Assembly (NCBI GenBank): GCA_016219645.1
Contig: JACRLR010000019.1
Location: forward strand, 62,001 to 126,000
DNA: 64,000 nt
Source of the DNA: Nitrospirota bacterium
GTDB taxonomy: Bacteria > Nitrospirota > Nitrospiria > Nitrospirales > Nitrospiraceae
Direction of reading: 5' to 3'
Under the pieces are notes generated by a model. That model made no database searches. It saw only the letters and a list, made by a program, of their open reading frames with translations, and had not been told where the DNA came from. Every line of letters begins with the position of its first letter. Within the stretch, counting starts at the first letter, position 1. A program made the position numbers and the translations under genes. Below are positions 26,673-35,298 of this stretch, piece after piece.

Positions 26673-28176
26673 TGTAATGAAGTACGCCTATATTCTCCAA
26701 GAGATCGACTCGCCTGTGAGTTTATTTGACTACTTCAAGACCTTCGCTCACGAAGAGCATTCGTTTCTCTTGGATAGCGTCAGGGACCCTGAGAAACTCG
26801 GCCGGTATTCATTTGCCGGCAGACAGCCCTTTCTGGTGTTCAAGAGCAAAGGCCGGCAAATTGAAATCCATGAACAGCACGGGATCATTCGGAAGGAAGG
26901 ACAGCCATTCCAGGAACTTAGGCTCCTTCTTTCGCGGTACAAAGTTGATCCGTCTGCCTATCGAGACAGCCAGATTCCTTTTCTCGGAGGGGCCGTCGGC
27001 TACTTCGGCTATGAATTGAACTATGTACTGGAAAAGTTGCCCTGTCTTGGTGATGACGACCTGGGTTTGCCGGACAGCTACTTCATGTTTGTCGATCATG
27101 TACTGATCTACGATCATCTCGAAAAGAGACTGTTTCTGTCGGTAATCGCGTTCGATGAAACTCAGGAAGCGGCTGATGAAAAAGTTCAGGGACGCTTTAA
27201 CGAGCTCCGTCAGTGGATGCTATCCGTAGAAGCCGAGCAAGTAGCTGAAGGGGAAAGTCAGACAAGTGATCAGCTCAATCCAGAAGTGGATCGAGAAACC
27301 ACCTCAACCGAAGTTCACTTTCGAGAGATGTTTAACGAATCGCAGTATATGGCTGCCGTTCAAAAGGCGAGAGACCATATTTTTGCCGGGGACATCTTCG
27401 AGGTCTGCATGACGCATCGGTTCGAATGTGACTTTGACGGCGATCCGTTCGCTCTGTACAAAGACCTGAGACGAATCAACCCTGCACCCTTTGCCAGTTT
27501 CTTGAACCTACCGTGTGTGAAAGTCGTGTCTTCGTCTCCGGAACGGTTTGTTCGGGTCGACCGGCAGGGGTGGTGCACGAGCCGTCCAATCAAAGGCACC
27601 AGACCTCGTGGGAAGACGCCGAGGCAGGACAAACAGCTCCACCGCGAGCTGATGGCGAGCATCAAGGATCGCGCGGAAAACATGATGATTGTCGATCTGG
27701 TGCGCAATGACTTTGGACGAGTCTGTGAGGTGCCAACCGTTCAGGTTTCCGAGCTCATGATCATCGAAAAGTATGCGACTGTATTCCAAATGGTTTCGAC
27801 GATTATGGGCAAGCTGGAACAGGGGAGAAACAGCCTGGACCTCGTCGAGGCCTGTTTCCCTGGTGGCTCGATGACCGGCGCGCCAAAAATCGAAGCCATG
27901 AAAATCATCGACGCGCTTGAGCCGGTAAAGAGAGGAATCTACTCCGGCTCAATAGGATACATTGACTACGCCGGCAACCTCGACTTGAACATCGTGATAC
28001 GGACGATCCTGATCAAGGACGGAAGGGCCTATTTTCAGGTTGGCGGAGCGATCGTCGCAGATTCCGACCCTCGGGATGAATATTTGGAAACACTCCATAA
28101 GGCAAAAGCGTTGAGACTTGCCTTGCAAACCGCTGTGCAGCAACTTGCGCCGGTTCCTGCGCTTCAAAAGGGGTAA
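26665..28176 (+). CDS. pabB: Aminodeoxychorismate synthase component I
   Basis: 503 residues of the chorismate-binding TrpE/PabB family. The deciding signature is RPIKGTRPRG with Lys310. PabB carries this lysine as the nucleophile, whereas anthranilate synthases usually have PIAGT. Further motifs are DIFEVCMTHRF, IVDLVRNDFGRV, CFPGGSMTGAPK and QVGGAIVADSDP. It aminates chorismate to 4-amino-4-deoxychorismate using ammonia from PabA. The start overlaps the previous gene and has AAGGAGAGGG just upstream. An acidic linker near 190-215 is not conserved-looking. Confidence 0.92.
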   Translation: MADVMKYAYILQEIDSPVSLFDYFKTFAHEEHSFLLDSVRDPEKLGRYSFAGRQPFLVFKSKGRQIEIHEQHGIIRKEGQPFQELRLLLSRYKVDPSAYRDSQIPFLGGAVGYFGYELNYVLEKLPCLGDDDLGLPDSYFMFVDHVLIYDHLEKRLFLSVIAFDETQEAADEKVQGRFNELRQWMLSVEAEQVAEGESQTSDQLNPEVDRETTSTEVHFREMFNESQYMAAVQKARDHIFAGDIFEVCMTHRFECDFDGDPFALYKDLRRINPAPFASFLNLPCVKVVSSSPERFVRVDRQGWCTSRPIKGTRPRGKTPRQDKQLHRELMASIKDRAENMMIVDLVRNDFGRVCEVPTVQVSELMIIEKYATVFQMVSTIMGKLEQGRNSLDLVEACFPGGSMTGAPKIEAMKIIDALEPVKRGIYSGSIGYIDYAGNLDLNIVIRTILIKDGRAYFQVGGAIVADSDPRDEYLETLHKAKALRLALQTAVQQLAPVPALQKG

Positions 28177-28182
28177 GCCATC

Positions 28183-28764
28183 ATGAAGATAGTAATACTC
28201 GATAATTACGACTCGTTTACGTACAACCTGTATCAATACGTGGCGGAACTCAACGGGAAACCGTTGGTTTATCGGAACGATGCGTTAACCCTTGCCCAGC
28301 TCCAAGATCTGAAGCCGGACCGGGTCATTATTTCTCCCGGCCCAGGGAATCCTGAAGACCCGAACTACTTCGGCATATGCAAGCAAGTCATCACCGATCT
28401 GGGTCCGACGGTGCCGATCCTTGGAGTGTGTTTAGGCCACCAAGGAATTATTCATGCTTTCGGGGGCAGAGTCGTAAGGGCGCCCTACCCGATGCACGGG
28501 AAAACCAGCGTCATTTACCACAATAACCAGGGAATCTTTAAGGGGCTTCGCAACGGAATTGAGGTGATGCGGTATCATTCCCTGATCGGGGAGCGGAGCA
28601 CATTACCCGACAGTCTCGAGGTTACTGCCAAAACGTGGGACGAGATTATCATGGGTGTACAGCACCGGCAGTACCCGATTCATGGAATCCAGTTCCATCC
28701 GGAGTCGGTAGGAACGTCGTTGGGGAAGAGGATTCTCAAGAAGTTTCTCGAACTGAAAGTGTGA
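28183..28764 (+). CDS. pabA: Aminodeoxychorismate/anthranilate synthase glutamine amidotransferase
   Basis: 193 residues, a class I glutaminase. ILDNYDSFTYNLYQY opens the domain, GVCLGHQGI holds the nucleophile Cys83, and FHPESVGT supplies His172 and Glu174. The gene begins six bases after pabB ends, with AAAAGGGG as ribosome site. It supplies ammonia to PabB. It is the last gene of the operon that starts at the DAHP synthase or at the preceding GNAT gene. Confidence 0.93.
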   Translation: MKIVILDNYDSFTYNLYQYVAELNGKPLVYRNDALTLAQLQDLKPDRVIISPGPGNPEDPNYFGICKQVITDLGPTVPILGVCLGHQGIIHAFGGRVVRAPYPMHGKTSVIYHNNQGIFKGLRNGIEVMRYHSLIGERSTLPDSLEVTAKTWDEIIMGVQHRQYPIHGIQFHPESVGTSLGKRILKKFLELKV

Positions 28765-28854
28765 CCCTCCACGTCATCTCATTGCACGAGATGGTAGCAC
28801 CATTGGAGCGCAAAATTAGCTGTAAGGGAGCTGTGGAACTGACCGCCGCGAAGC

Positions 28855-29052
28855 GTGCCTCAGCGCTGTGCGATTCATAAGAGCCGGAACCTGCAGCGGC
28901 ACCTGGCCAAGCCGTACCGTCACGAGGCGTATCGGCAGCTCATGACAGCCTTGGAGCAGACGAGCGATGCCGACGCCCGGCGGATGCTGCTGGAGTTGGA
29001 GGCGTGGCTGCGGACCAAGAACGAGTCGGCGTCGGACCGGGGATTTCGATGA
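28855..29052 (+). pseudogene. Transposase fragment (IS256/mutator-like)
   Basis: About 65 codons reading PQRCAIHKSRNLQRHLAK and EAYRQLMTALEQTSDADAR resemble the interior of mutator-type transposases, where an (Q)RCxxHKxRN motif lies between two catalytic acids. Both catalytic regions are missing. It is a dead fragment left by an insertion event between the pabA operon and the regulator gene. Confidence 0.6.
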
Positions 29053-29219
29053 ACAGCCGTGCTGCGAGGAAATACAATGGGCTTCGATCCGCAAGTCTAC
29101 GTGATCGCGTGATCCATTAAGGAGAACCGGTCCCATTCAGTGAGCCTGACTTCGTACCCCTGCCAAATATCCCCCATCGTGTAACGTATTCTCGCCTTCC
29201 CACGAGCTCTCGCACCCAC

Positions 29220-29346
29220 CCCGCATTATTCACAAAGACTTCTACCGCGACCTGCGATACGCCGCTGCGACAAGCAGTCCGGCGGAGGGCTAGCTGCGCG
29301 CGGCCGTCTCCGCGGTTTCGTCACGAATTTTCGTGAATGATGCGAG
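29220..29346. mobile_element. MITE-like element, short copy
   Basis: CCCGCATTATTCAC at 29220-29233 faces TCGTGAATGATGCGAG at 29331-29346, an imperfect terminal inverted repeat. Inside the left end, AAAGACTTCTACCGCGACC, and inside the right end, GGTTTCGTCACGAA, match the element at 35644-35903 read in reverse. No gene is inside. The interior is about half the length of the other copy. Together with the transposase fragment it fills the 590-base gap after pabA. Confidence 0.65.
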
Positions 29347-29354
29347 CTGAGGTA

Positions 29355-30062
29355 TCAGCTGGTGCCGAATTCAACAAGCCCCTGCCGGTGGGCTGCAATG
29401 AGCAGCTGTTGCCGATTGGAGACATGCAGCTTACTAAAGATCGCGGTAAAGTGATGGCGGACCGTCGTTTCTGAAATGCACAGCCAATCCGCGATTTCCA
29501 TATTCGTGAACCCCTTCGCAAGCGACCGTATGACTTCTCGTTCTCGAGAGGTCAGGCTCTCAATAAACCCCACCCGCTTGAGATCAGTGGTCCTGGTCGA
29601 AGGCGTATCGCTGATCACGCCGGTGGCGGGTTGCGCAGGTCGAGGACCCATGGATCTTGGAACGTCGCCGCACAGGGATTCAATGACGGCAAACAGGACG
29701 GCAGCCGGTTGAATGGTCAACACGACTCCTTCGGCGCCTGCTGCTAAGGCCTCGCGTGTCAACGTCTCATCGTGCAATCCACTCAGCACCAAGATGCGCG
29801 AATCGGCGGCCGCCGCGCGCAATGCTCTGATGAGCGCCGACGAGTCTGTATCGACCAGTCTCAGATCGACGACGACGACCTGCGGCTTTTCCCGAACAAC
29901 GGTGTCCACCGCCTGAGAGCTCACGGCGACTTCAGCAATTTCTGAGACGAAGGGAGACTCTTTCAAGATAATGTGCAATCCCCTGCGCAGGACAGGATTG
30001 TTACTAATCAGCACGATTGTGAGTGCGCGAGAGCTCAATTCTTGAATGGCCGATTGTTTCAT
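29355..30062 (-). CDS. NarL/LuxR-type response regulator with atypical receiver
   Basis: 235 residues. An N-terminal receiver fold (about 14-130) keeps the phosphoacceptor Asp66 in VVVVDLRL. A C-terminal LuxR helix-turn-helix (about 168-232) shows LTSREREVIRSLAKGFTNMEIAD and TVRHHFTAIFSKLHVSNR. The acidic pair that normally opens the receiver is replaced by SNN (residues 20-22), and the conserved lysine after GAEG is not present, so phosphorylation may be lost or altered. No sensor kinase is adjacent. Upstream lies a strong hairpin (30089-30128). Targets are unknown. Confidence 0.88.
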   Translation of the reverse strand: MKQSAIQELSSRALTIVLISNNPVLRRGLHIILKESPFVSEIAEVAVSSQAVDTVVREKPQVVVVDLRLVDTDSSALIRALRAAAADSRILVLSGLHDETLTREALAAGAEGVVLTIQPAAVLFAVIESLCGDVPRSMGPRPAQPATGVISDTPSTRTTDLKRVGFIESLTSREREVIRSLAKGFTNMEIADWLCISETTVRHHFTAIFSKLHVSNRQQLLIAAHRQGLVEFGTS

Positions 30063-30088
30063 CTTGCTTCTTATACCTCGTATGATTC

Positions 30089-30128
30089 CAGCCTATTCGC
30101 CGAAGCGGCCTCTCCGGCGAATAGGCTG
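30089..30128. promoter_or_regulatory. Long perfect inverted repeat upstream of the LuxR-type gene
   Basis: CAGCCTATTCGCCG (30089-30102) and CGGCGAATAGGCTG (30115-30128) form a 14-bp perfect stem around a 12-base loop, 27 bases before the regulator's start codon. It could be an operator for a dimeric regulator, an mRNA leader structure, or a terminator for something transcribed toward it. No T-run follows on either strand, which weakens the terminator reading. Confidence 0.45.
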
Positions 30129-30201
30129 CTGTTATGAGTCAGCCAGGACTGGTGTTGGGCGCCCGTTAGATTCTCATTCCGTAAGCTCTCGCGTCAAGTA
30201 G

Positions 30202-30426
30202 GCAGGGCGCTATCTATGTAATGCAACGACTGGTTCAGGGGAACTAGGAGAGCCCCTAGTCCTAAAGGGAAACATTACCAGCGCCTACGACAGCAACCTG
30301 GCGTACACCCTGCATCTTTTGCACAGAGAAGATTCCATCACCAGTTTGTTGGATTCGGCCCTGCCGTCTTCCCAGTTGACCCAGCTCGATAGTTCTATTA
30401 GCGTAGCGGTCCAACAACTCTGCTAG
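30202..30426 (+). other. Open frame without a start codon, possible gene remnant
   Basis: A stop-free stretch of 74 codons just before anmK reads protein-like residues such as NITSAYDSNLAYTLHLLH and SQLTQLDSSISVAVQQL. It lacks ATG, GTG or TTG in a useful position. It may be the tail of a lost gene or a chance frame. Otherwise the 387 bases between the regulator and anmK hold only the inverted repeat at 30089 and a short ACTAGG/CCTAGT pair near 30244-30261. Confidence 0.25.
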
Positions 30427-30449
30427 ACGGTTTCTGGAGGGAGCAAGGA

Positions 30450-31628
30450 ATGCATGTCGTAGGACTCATGTCTGGAACATCCGGTGACGGGGTTGATGCA
30501 GCACTCGTGAACATTACCGGGCGAGGCCGCTTCCTGAAGGCGCGCACGCTCGCAGCACATACGTTGGCCTATCCACGCTCGTTACAGCAGCGCATTCTCT
30601 CTGCGTCGGTTTCCGGGACGGTCGCGGATGTGTGTCATCTCAATGCGTTGCTTGGCGAATGGTTCGCGAATGCGGCGCTGCTCGTGATTCGGCAGGCGAA
30701 ACTTCAGCCGACCGATGTGGCGTTCATAGGCTCTCATGGGCAAACCCTCCACCATCTTCCCCATGGGATCCATGCGACTGGCGTCGGTGCGATCCGTTCT
30801 ACCCTCCAAATCGCCGAACCGGCGGTCATTACCGAAAGAACGGGGATTACAACCGTGGCTAATTTCCGTTCGCGTGACATTGCCGCAGGAGGCCAGGGGG
30901 CTCCACTGGCGCCTGTTGCTCATGCGTTGCTTTTGAAACACGCGCGTCGTGCACGGTTGGTGGTGAATCTCGGGGGCATCAGCAACGTGACATATGTACC
31001 GAAAGGGGGCCATCTCAGTGGGGTGCTGGCATTCGATACAGGGCCGGCCAATATGGTACTCGATGGCCTAATGGCGCGTGTAACCGACGGACGGTTGTCG
31101 ATGGATCGTGATGGGAAGTTGGCTATGAAAGGGGAGGTCGATTCACGACTGTTGGGCAAGTTACTCGCGCATCCCTTTCTATCCAAGCGTCCGCCCAAAT
31201 CGACTGGGCGGGAAGCTTTCGGTCCTGCTCTCGTCGAGGAACTGATTGCGATTCAGCAGCAACGGAGCCTCTCGATAGAGGATCTATTGGCGACCTGCAG
31301 TATGTGGACTGCCAAGGCGGTCGGAACCTCGCGCCGTTGGATAAGCGGGGAGATCGATGAAGTGGTGGTGGGAGGCGGTGGCGTCAGAAACCGTAGGATC
31401 ATGAGTCAGCTGGCGACAGAGTTCGCTCCGGTTCCGGTCACCACATTTGAGACGTTAGGGTGGGACAGTAAGGTGTTTGAAGCTGTGGCCTTCGCGCTGT
31501 TGGCGTATCAAACCGTGACGGGGCAGTGGGGCAATATCCCGTCTGTGACAGGCGCGAACCATCCGGTGCTGCTTGGGACGATTGTCCCGAACGGACCGCG
31601 GTGGCGCGAATCTCTTCCCGGGCGGTAG
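30450..31628 (+). CDS. anmK: Anhydro-N-acetylmuramic acid kinase
   Basis: 392 residues. The opening VGLMSGTSGDGVDAAL is the ATP/sugar-kinase signature of AnmK, followed by SHGQTLHHLPHG, TVANFRSRDIAAGGQGAPL and LVVNLGGISNVT. It opens and phosphorylates 1,6-anhydro-MurNAc to MurNAc-6-phosphate in cell-wall recycling. GGAGGGAGCAAGGA precedes the ATG. It is likely co-transcribed with the following DUF2726 gene (five-base gap). Confidence 0.95.
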   Translation: MHVVGLMSGTSGDGVDAALVNITGRGRFLKARTLAAHTLAYPRSLQQRILSASVSGTVADVCHLNALLGEWFANAALLVIRQAKLQPTDVAFIGSHGQTLHHLPHGIHATGVGAIRSTLQIAEPAVITERTGITTVANFRSRDIAAGGQGAPLAPVAHALLLKHARRARLVVNLGGISNVTYVPKGGHLSGVLAFDTGPANMVLDGLMARVTDGRLSMDRDGKLAMKGEVDSRLLGKLLAHPFLSKRPPKSTGREAFGPALVEELIAIQQQRSLSIEDLLATCSMWTAKAVGTSRRWISGEIDEVVVGGGGVRNRRIMSQLATEFAPVPVTTFETLGWDSKVFEAVAFALLAYQTVTGQWGNIPSVTGANHPVLLGTIVPNGPRWRESLPGR

Positions 31629-31633
31629 TCACG

Positions 31634-32149
31634 ATGGTGGAGATTGTATCCATCGTCATTGTCATCGGGCTCCTGGGTTTCCTGGTGTGGCGTTTGAAGG
31701 GCTCGTCAACCACTGGACCATCCGGGAGAGAGCCCTTTGTTCTTCCTTCCGGCGTCACGCTGCGCCCCCAGCCTCTTCTGACCGACACGGACCTTCTCCT
31801 GTACAATCTCATACGGCTGGCCGTGGAAGACCATTATCTGGTTTTTGCGAGGGTTCCCCTCTGGGCTGTCGTCAGCGTCGAGGCAGAAGGCAAGATCCGG
31901 TCGCAGGTGTTGCGGCAAATCGCGCTCAAGCAACTCGACTTTGTGTTGGTCCATCCAGGAACGAAGTCCGCAGAGCAGGTTGTGTTGCTGGAGGATGATT
32001 TTCCTCCTCAGCCGCATGAGGTCATTCGGAGAGGGGAGATCCAGTCTGTGTTACAGGCAGCCGGCATCACAGTGATCACCTTGAAGCCCCACACCTCCTA
32101 TACGGTGCCTCAATTGGCTCAGCTGTTTGGTGTGAGTGATGACGAGTGA
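31634..32149 (+). CDS. DUF2726 domain protein with N-terminal membrane anchor
   Basis: 171 residues. One N-terminal membrane segment (IVSIVIVIGLLGFLVW) is followed by a DUF2726 core: LLTDTDLLLYNLIRLAVED, VFARVPLWAVVSVE, and later LKQLDFVLVHPGTKSAEQVV. The family is related to restriction-endonuclease-like folds, but the function of membrane-anchored members is not known. ATG 31634 is preferred because earlier in-frame codons lie inside anmK. It ends 18 bases before the convergent CpoB-like gene. Confidence 0.75.
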   Translation: MVEIVSIVIVIGLLGFLVWRLKGSSTTGPSGREPFVLPSGVTLRPQPLLTDTDLLLYNLIRLAVEDHYLVFARVPLWAVVSVEAEGKIRSQVLRQIALKQLDFVLVHPGTKSAEQVVLLEDDFPPQPHEVIRRGEIQSVLQAAGITVITLKPHTSYTVPQLAQLFGVSDDE

Positions 32150-32167
32150 TGGACGCGCGAGGTGAAA

Positions 32168-32680
32168 CTAGTCGGAAAGACTGTTGCCGGTTAGTTGAGG
32201 AGTTGGTTCCGCCTCTCGCATCGGTGCTGCGTCGAGAGCTTTCCGCGCCAGCTCTGCTTCTGGACTGTCCGGATATTCATCGAGCACCCGCTCGTACATC
32301 GTACGGGCCTTCTCGTGGTCCTTCAGCCTTGTGTAGGTTTGCCCGATTTTCAACGTTGAGGCAGCAATCCTCGGACTGAGCGGGTAGTAAGACACAACAT
32401 GGTAGAAGGTCTTCAGGGCTTCTTTGTACCGGCCCAGCCGATACTGGCATTCTCCCATCCAGTATTGTGCATTGGGTGCTAACGAAGACTGCCCGTGGAG
32501 TTCGAGAAAGAATCGAAAACCGGCCAGCGCGGCCTCGTAATCACGGTGTTTGTATTCCTCCATGACCCGATCGTAGAGATGGCGAGTAGCATCCTGCTTG
32601 TTGGAGGGGGCGGCCACAGCGAGATTGAGAGAAAACAGCATCGCCAACAGTCCTGGAAGCACGGTCATTAGGATCTTCAT
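32168..32680 (-). CDS. CpoB/YbgF-like periplasmic TPR protein
   Basis: 170 residues. A signal peptide (cleavage after NLAVAA) is followed by TPR units of the YbgF type: YDRVMEEYKHRDYEAALAGF, LAPNAQYWMGECQYRLGRY, and AASTLKIGQTYTRLKDHEKAR with DEYPDSPEAELA. CpoB coordinates cell-wall synthesis with Tol-Pal constriction. No tol or pal gene is near, so the family call is secure but the precise role is inferred. AGAGGT precedes the start. Confidence 0.8.
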   Translation of the reverse strand: MKILMTVLPGLLAMLFSLNLAVAAPSNKQDATRHLYDRVMEEYKHRDYEAALAGFRFFLELHGQSSLAPNAQYWMGECQYRLGRYKEALKTFYHVVSYYPLSPRIAASTLKIGQTYTRLKDHEKARTMYERVLDEYPDSPEAELARKALDAAPMREAEPTPQLTGNSLSD

Positions 32681-32981
32681 GGTAATACCTCTTACGTCTC
32701 GGGAAGGTCTCGCTATCCGTTCTCTCGTTGGAACGCAATCGTCGTGCCACCATGCCAGGACCTCATGCGGCTAAAACCGACAAGATTTCAAGGCCTTGAT
32801 ACTATCCAAGGCCAGGATAGGCCTGGAATTGTCGAGCGTCTGTTCCTGCAGGACGACAGATTTGTACGATTGGTGCGGGAGTCTCCCCATTTCCTAGATG
32901 GAGACAGCCACTCAACGAAGTGGCCACAGTAAAGAGCCGGTGACCAAATACACAGGAAAGGGACCGTGAAGTGGGTTGGAC
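32681..32981. promoter_or_regulatory. Divergent intergenic region
   Basis: 300 bases between two divergently transcribed genes, so promoters for both should lie here. Short inverted segments are visible (CTATCC/GGATAG near 32807-32822), but no convincing -35/-10 pair, riboswitch or coding frame. Confidence 0.3.
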
Positions 32982-33770
32982 ATGTTGACTGATCCTCCGG
33001 CAAATCCACTCGGAGGAAAGACCTTGATCGTCGATGCGCATAACGGTGACTCGTATCGGCGACCGAGTGCGGCACTACTCGATGCAGGAGAATATGATCA
33101 GATCTTTGTTCGCCCTGGAATCTATGAGGACAAAGTCTTTATCACGGGGCGACCGATTCATCTGTTAGGCGCTGGTCGAGACGAGGTGCAGATTTTTTCC
33201 CGTCGTGGGGGTCCGCTCTATCTCCAGCAGGTGCCAAGCGGTCGCATTTCCGGCATCACGTTTCGATACGTCGGCAGCGATCAGCATTCAGCGATGAACC
33301 TGCTCGATTCGACTTGTGTTGTGACACAGTGTCGTGCCATGGAGGGCATTCTATCCGGCGTGGTGATTTATGGGCCGCAATCACGACCGACATTTGCGGA
33401 GAATGAAGTCTGTGGAAACCGCGAATCCGGGATTTTCGTGTTTGCCGGGGCACAGCCAAGGATCGCCGATAATGTCTGTTGGAATAACCACCATTTCGGT
33501 ATTGCGGTGCGGGATCCTGGAAGCCATCCGGAGCTTATCAGAAACCAGTGCCGAGAAAATATGTTGAGTGGGATTCTCCTCTTTCATCACGCGGAAGGGC
33601 TCCTCGTCGACAATATCTGCAGCGAGAATCAGCACTGGGGGATGGTGATGACTCCTGACTGCCGTCCTACTCCCGGCCGTGAGGCGCTCGATACCTCAAA
33701 CATTCTTGCCCCCAATCCACGGGGGACCTTGGTCGTGACGGATCAGCCCTTGAGTGACATCGGACGGTGA
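32982..33770 (+). CDS. Right-handed parallel beta-helix (NosD-like) protein
   Basis: 262 residues made of beta-helix coils: IFVRPGIYEDKVFI, GVVIYGPQSRPTFAENEVCGN, GIFVFAGAQPRIADNVCWNN, FGIAVRDPGSHPELIRNQCREN and GILLFHHAEGLLVDNICSEN. The regularly spaced Asn and Cys residues are typical of NosD/PbH1 repeats. No signal peptide is seen, so the location is uncertain. These proteins often bind or cut carbohydrates, but no catalytic cluster is apparent. ATG 32982 is chosen; a TTG two codons earlier is possible. Confidence 0.78.
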   Translation: MLTDPPANPLGGKTLIVDAHNGDSYRRPSAALLDAGEYDQIFVRPGIYEDKVFITGRPIHLLGAGRDEVQIFSRRGGPLYLQQVPSGRISGITFRYVGSDQHSAMNLLDSTCVVTQCRAMEGILSGVVIYGPQSRPTFAENEVCGNRESGIFVFAGAQPRIADNVCWNNHHFGIAVRDPGSHPELIRNQCRENMLSGILLFHHAEGLLVDNICSENQHWGMVMTPDCRPTPGREALDTSNILAPNPRGTLVVTDQPLSDIGR

Positions 33771-33812
33771 GTGGCAGGACTAGCGAAGGGTTCTGCAAGT
33801 GGCACAAATGCA

Positions 33813-34736
33813 TCAGGGACGAAGGTTAGCCGAGGGAGTTCCGGAGACCCTGTGAAGGTGAAACGCATTGCCGCCTAGCTGTTTTGCTCGATACATCGCT
33901 GTGTCCGCATGCTTCAGTAATTCGTCGACCGGATGATCGTCGTGAGGGTAAATCGTAATTCCAATGCTGATGCCGATGGAGATGTGCTCCCCTTTCAACT
34001 CAAAAGGCGTGGCGATGGATTCTGTGATCCGCTTTGCGACCATGAGAATATTCTCTTCGGAAGTGACTCCTTCGAGAATAATCGTGAACTCGTCTCCGCC
34101 CATCCGGGCCACGGTGTCGACTTCCCGTACACAGGCCTTGAGTCGTTCAGATACGGTCTTGAGTAATTCGTCGCCCATATCGTGGCCGAAGGTGTCATTC
34201 ACCGCTTTGAATCGGTCCAGATCGAGGAGCATCAGGCCGATCGGTTGTTGCATACGCTTGCTTCGCGCCATCGCCTGAATGAGCCGATCACGAAAGAGAT
34301 TGCGATTGACTAGGCCGGTCAAGTGATCATACTGTGCCAGGTAGGTCAGATGTTCTTCAGCCCGTTTCCGCTCGATAGCATAGCGGACCGCACGAGCCAA
34401 CAGTTCGGGATGACCTTGGCCTTTGACGAGGTAATCCTGTGCCCCCTGTTGAACGGCTTGCAGAGCCAAGGTTTGGTCGTTTACGCCGCTCAAGACGACG
34501 ACTGGGACCGTCGGACTGGTGGCGTGGACCTGTCTCACCGTCGCCAGACCGAACCCATCAGGGAGTGACAGATCCAAGAGTACGGCATCGAATCGCTCTC
34601 GGCTCAGAAGGGCGAGTCCTTCTCCCAATGTTTTCGTACGGGTAATCTTGAACTCCTCGATGCTCCACTCAGTGAGAAGATCTCGCGTGAGCTGGGAGTC
34701 GACGTCATTATCTTCAACAAGGAGTACGTTGATCAT
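33813..34736 (-). CDS. Response regulator with GGDEF diguanylate cyclase domain
   Basis: 307 residues. Receiver domain (1-120) with acidic residues VEDND and phosphoacceptor Asp55 in AVLLDLSLPDG. GGDEF domain from about 135: LAQYDHLTGLVNR, LLDLDRFKAVNDTFGHDMGD, and the active-site GGDEF at 213-217. REVD at 204-207, five residues before it, is an intact inhibitory I-site, so product feedback is expected. It makes cyclic di-GMP when phosphorylated. The nearest plausible target type is the PilZ remnant at 35.3 kb. No kinase is adjacent. Confidence 0.93.
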   Translation of the reverse strand: MINVLLVEDNDVDSQLTRDLLTEWSIEEFKITRTKTLGEGLALLSRERFDAVLLDLSLPDGFGLATVRQVHATSPTVPVVVLSGVNDQTLALQAVQQGAQDYLVKGQGHPELLARAVRYAIERKRAEEHLTYLAQYDHLTGLVNRNLFRDRLIQAMARSKRMQQPIGLMLLDLDRFKAVNDTFGHDMGDELLKTVSERLKACVREVDTVARMGGDEFTIILEGVTSEENILMVAKRITESIATPFELKGEHISIGISIGITIYPHDDHPVDELLKHADTAMYRAKQLGGNAFHLHRVSGTPSANLRP

Positions 34737-34925
34737 CTGACGCTTTCGGTATCGGGTGAACTTCTGAATCGGCTCCCAGTTTCAAGGTCCGGACTGGCTG
34801 TCAATGACGAGGCTGGTCACCATGAAGTCCTGATTATAGCTAGGAGACAGGGGGAGGATAAACAAAATCTGAAATACTGCCAGGGAGAGGCGTGAAAAGC
34901 GTAGGGAGCAGGAAGGAAAAGATAC

Positions 34926-35246
34926 CTATCCCTGAGGCAACAAGGGCGGAACATTCTGATAAATTCCGTGCGGCAGACGTTCGGGGCCGATGATCCCTTC
35001 GCAGGCATATCCTGGCTCGAAAGGCCAGAGGAGGGACCGGCCTTGCCAGGAACCTTTCACCTGGACTCGGCCGATCGGGACTCCAAGGCGAGCCGCCTCC
35101 TCGTGCATGATGGAGAGACAACCTTCATAGGTAGATGCACGGCGGCCGAGCATGATCGGCTGGCCTGTCTGGCTATGAAATATCGTATAGGGCTCAGCGC
35201 AACCTGCCAGGATCAGGATCATGAAGAGCATGAGAGCCTTGGTCAT
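34926..35246 (-). CDS. Small lipoprotein, function unknown
   Basis: 106 residues. A lipoprotein signal peptide ends in LILAGC, followed by the mature chain AEPYTIFHSQTG. Two further cysteines (near 43 and 82) may pair. GAGAGGA precedes the start. No domain is recognised. It is likely anchored in the outer or inner membrane facing the periplasm. Confidence 0.72.
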   Translation of the reverse strand: MTKALMLFMILILAGCAEPYTIFHSQTGQPIMLGRRASTYEGCLSIMHEEAARLGVPIGRVQVKGSWQGRSLLWPFEPGYACEGIIGPERLPHGIYQNVPPLLPQG

Positions 35247-35298
35247 GAACCTGTCCTCTCACACGTTGGAATGAATCTTTCCAAGAACGCCACCTTTC

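Noticed and set aside
26665-28764. Anthranilate synthase (trpE/trpG) for tryptophan synthesis
   Set aside because: The chorismate-binding subunit has PIKGT with lysine, the PabB signature, and no other trp genes are adjacent.
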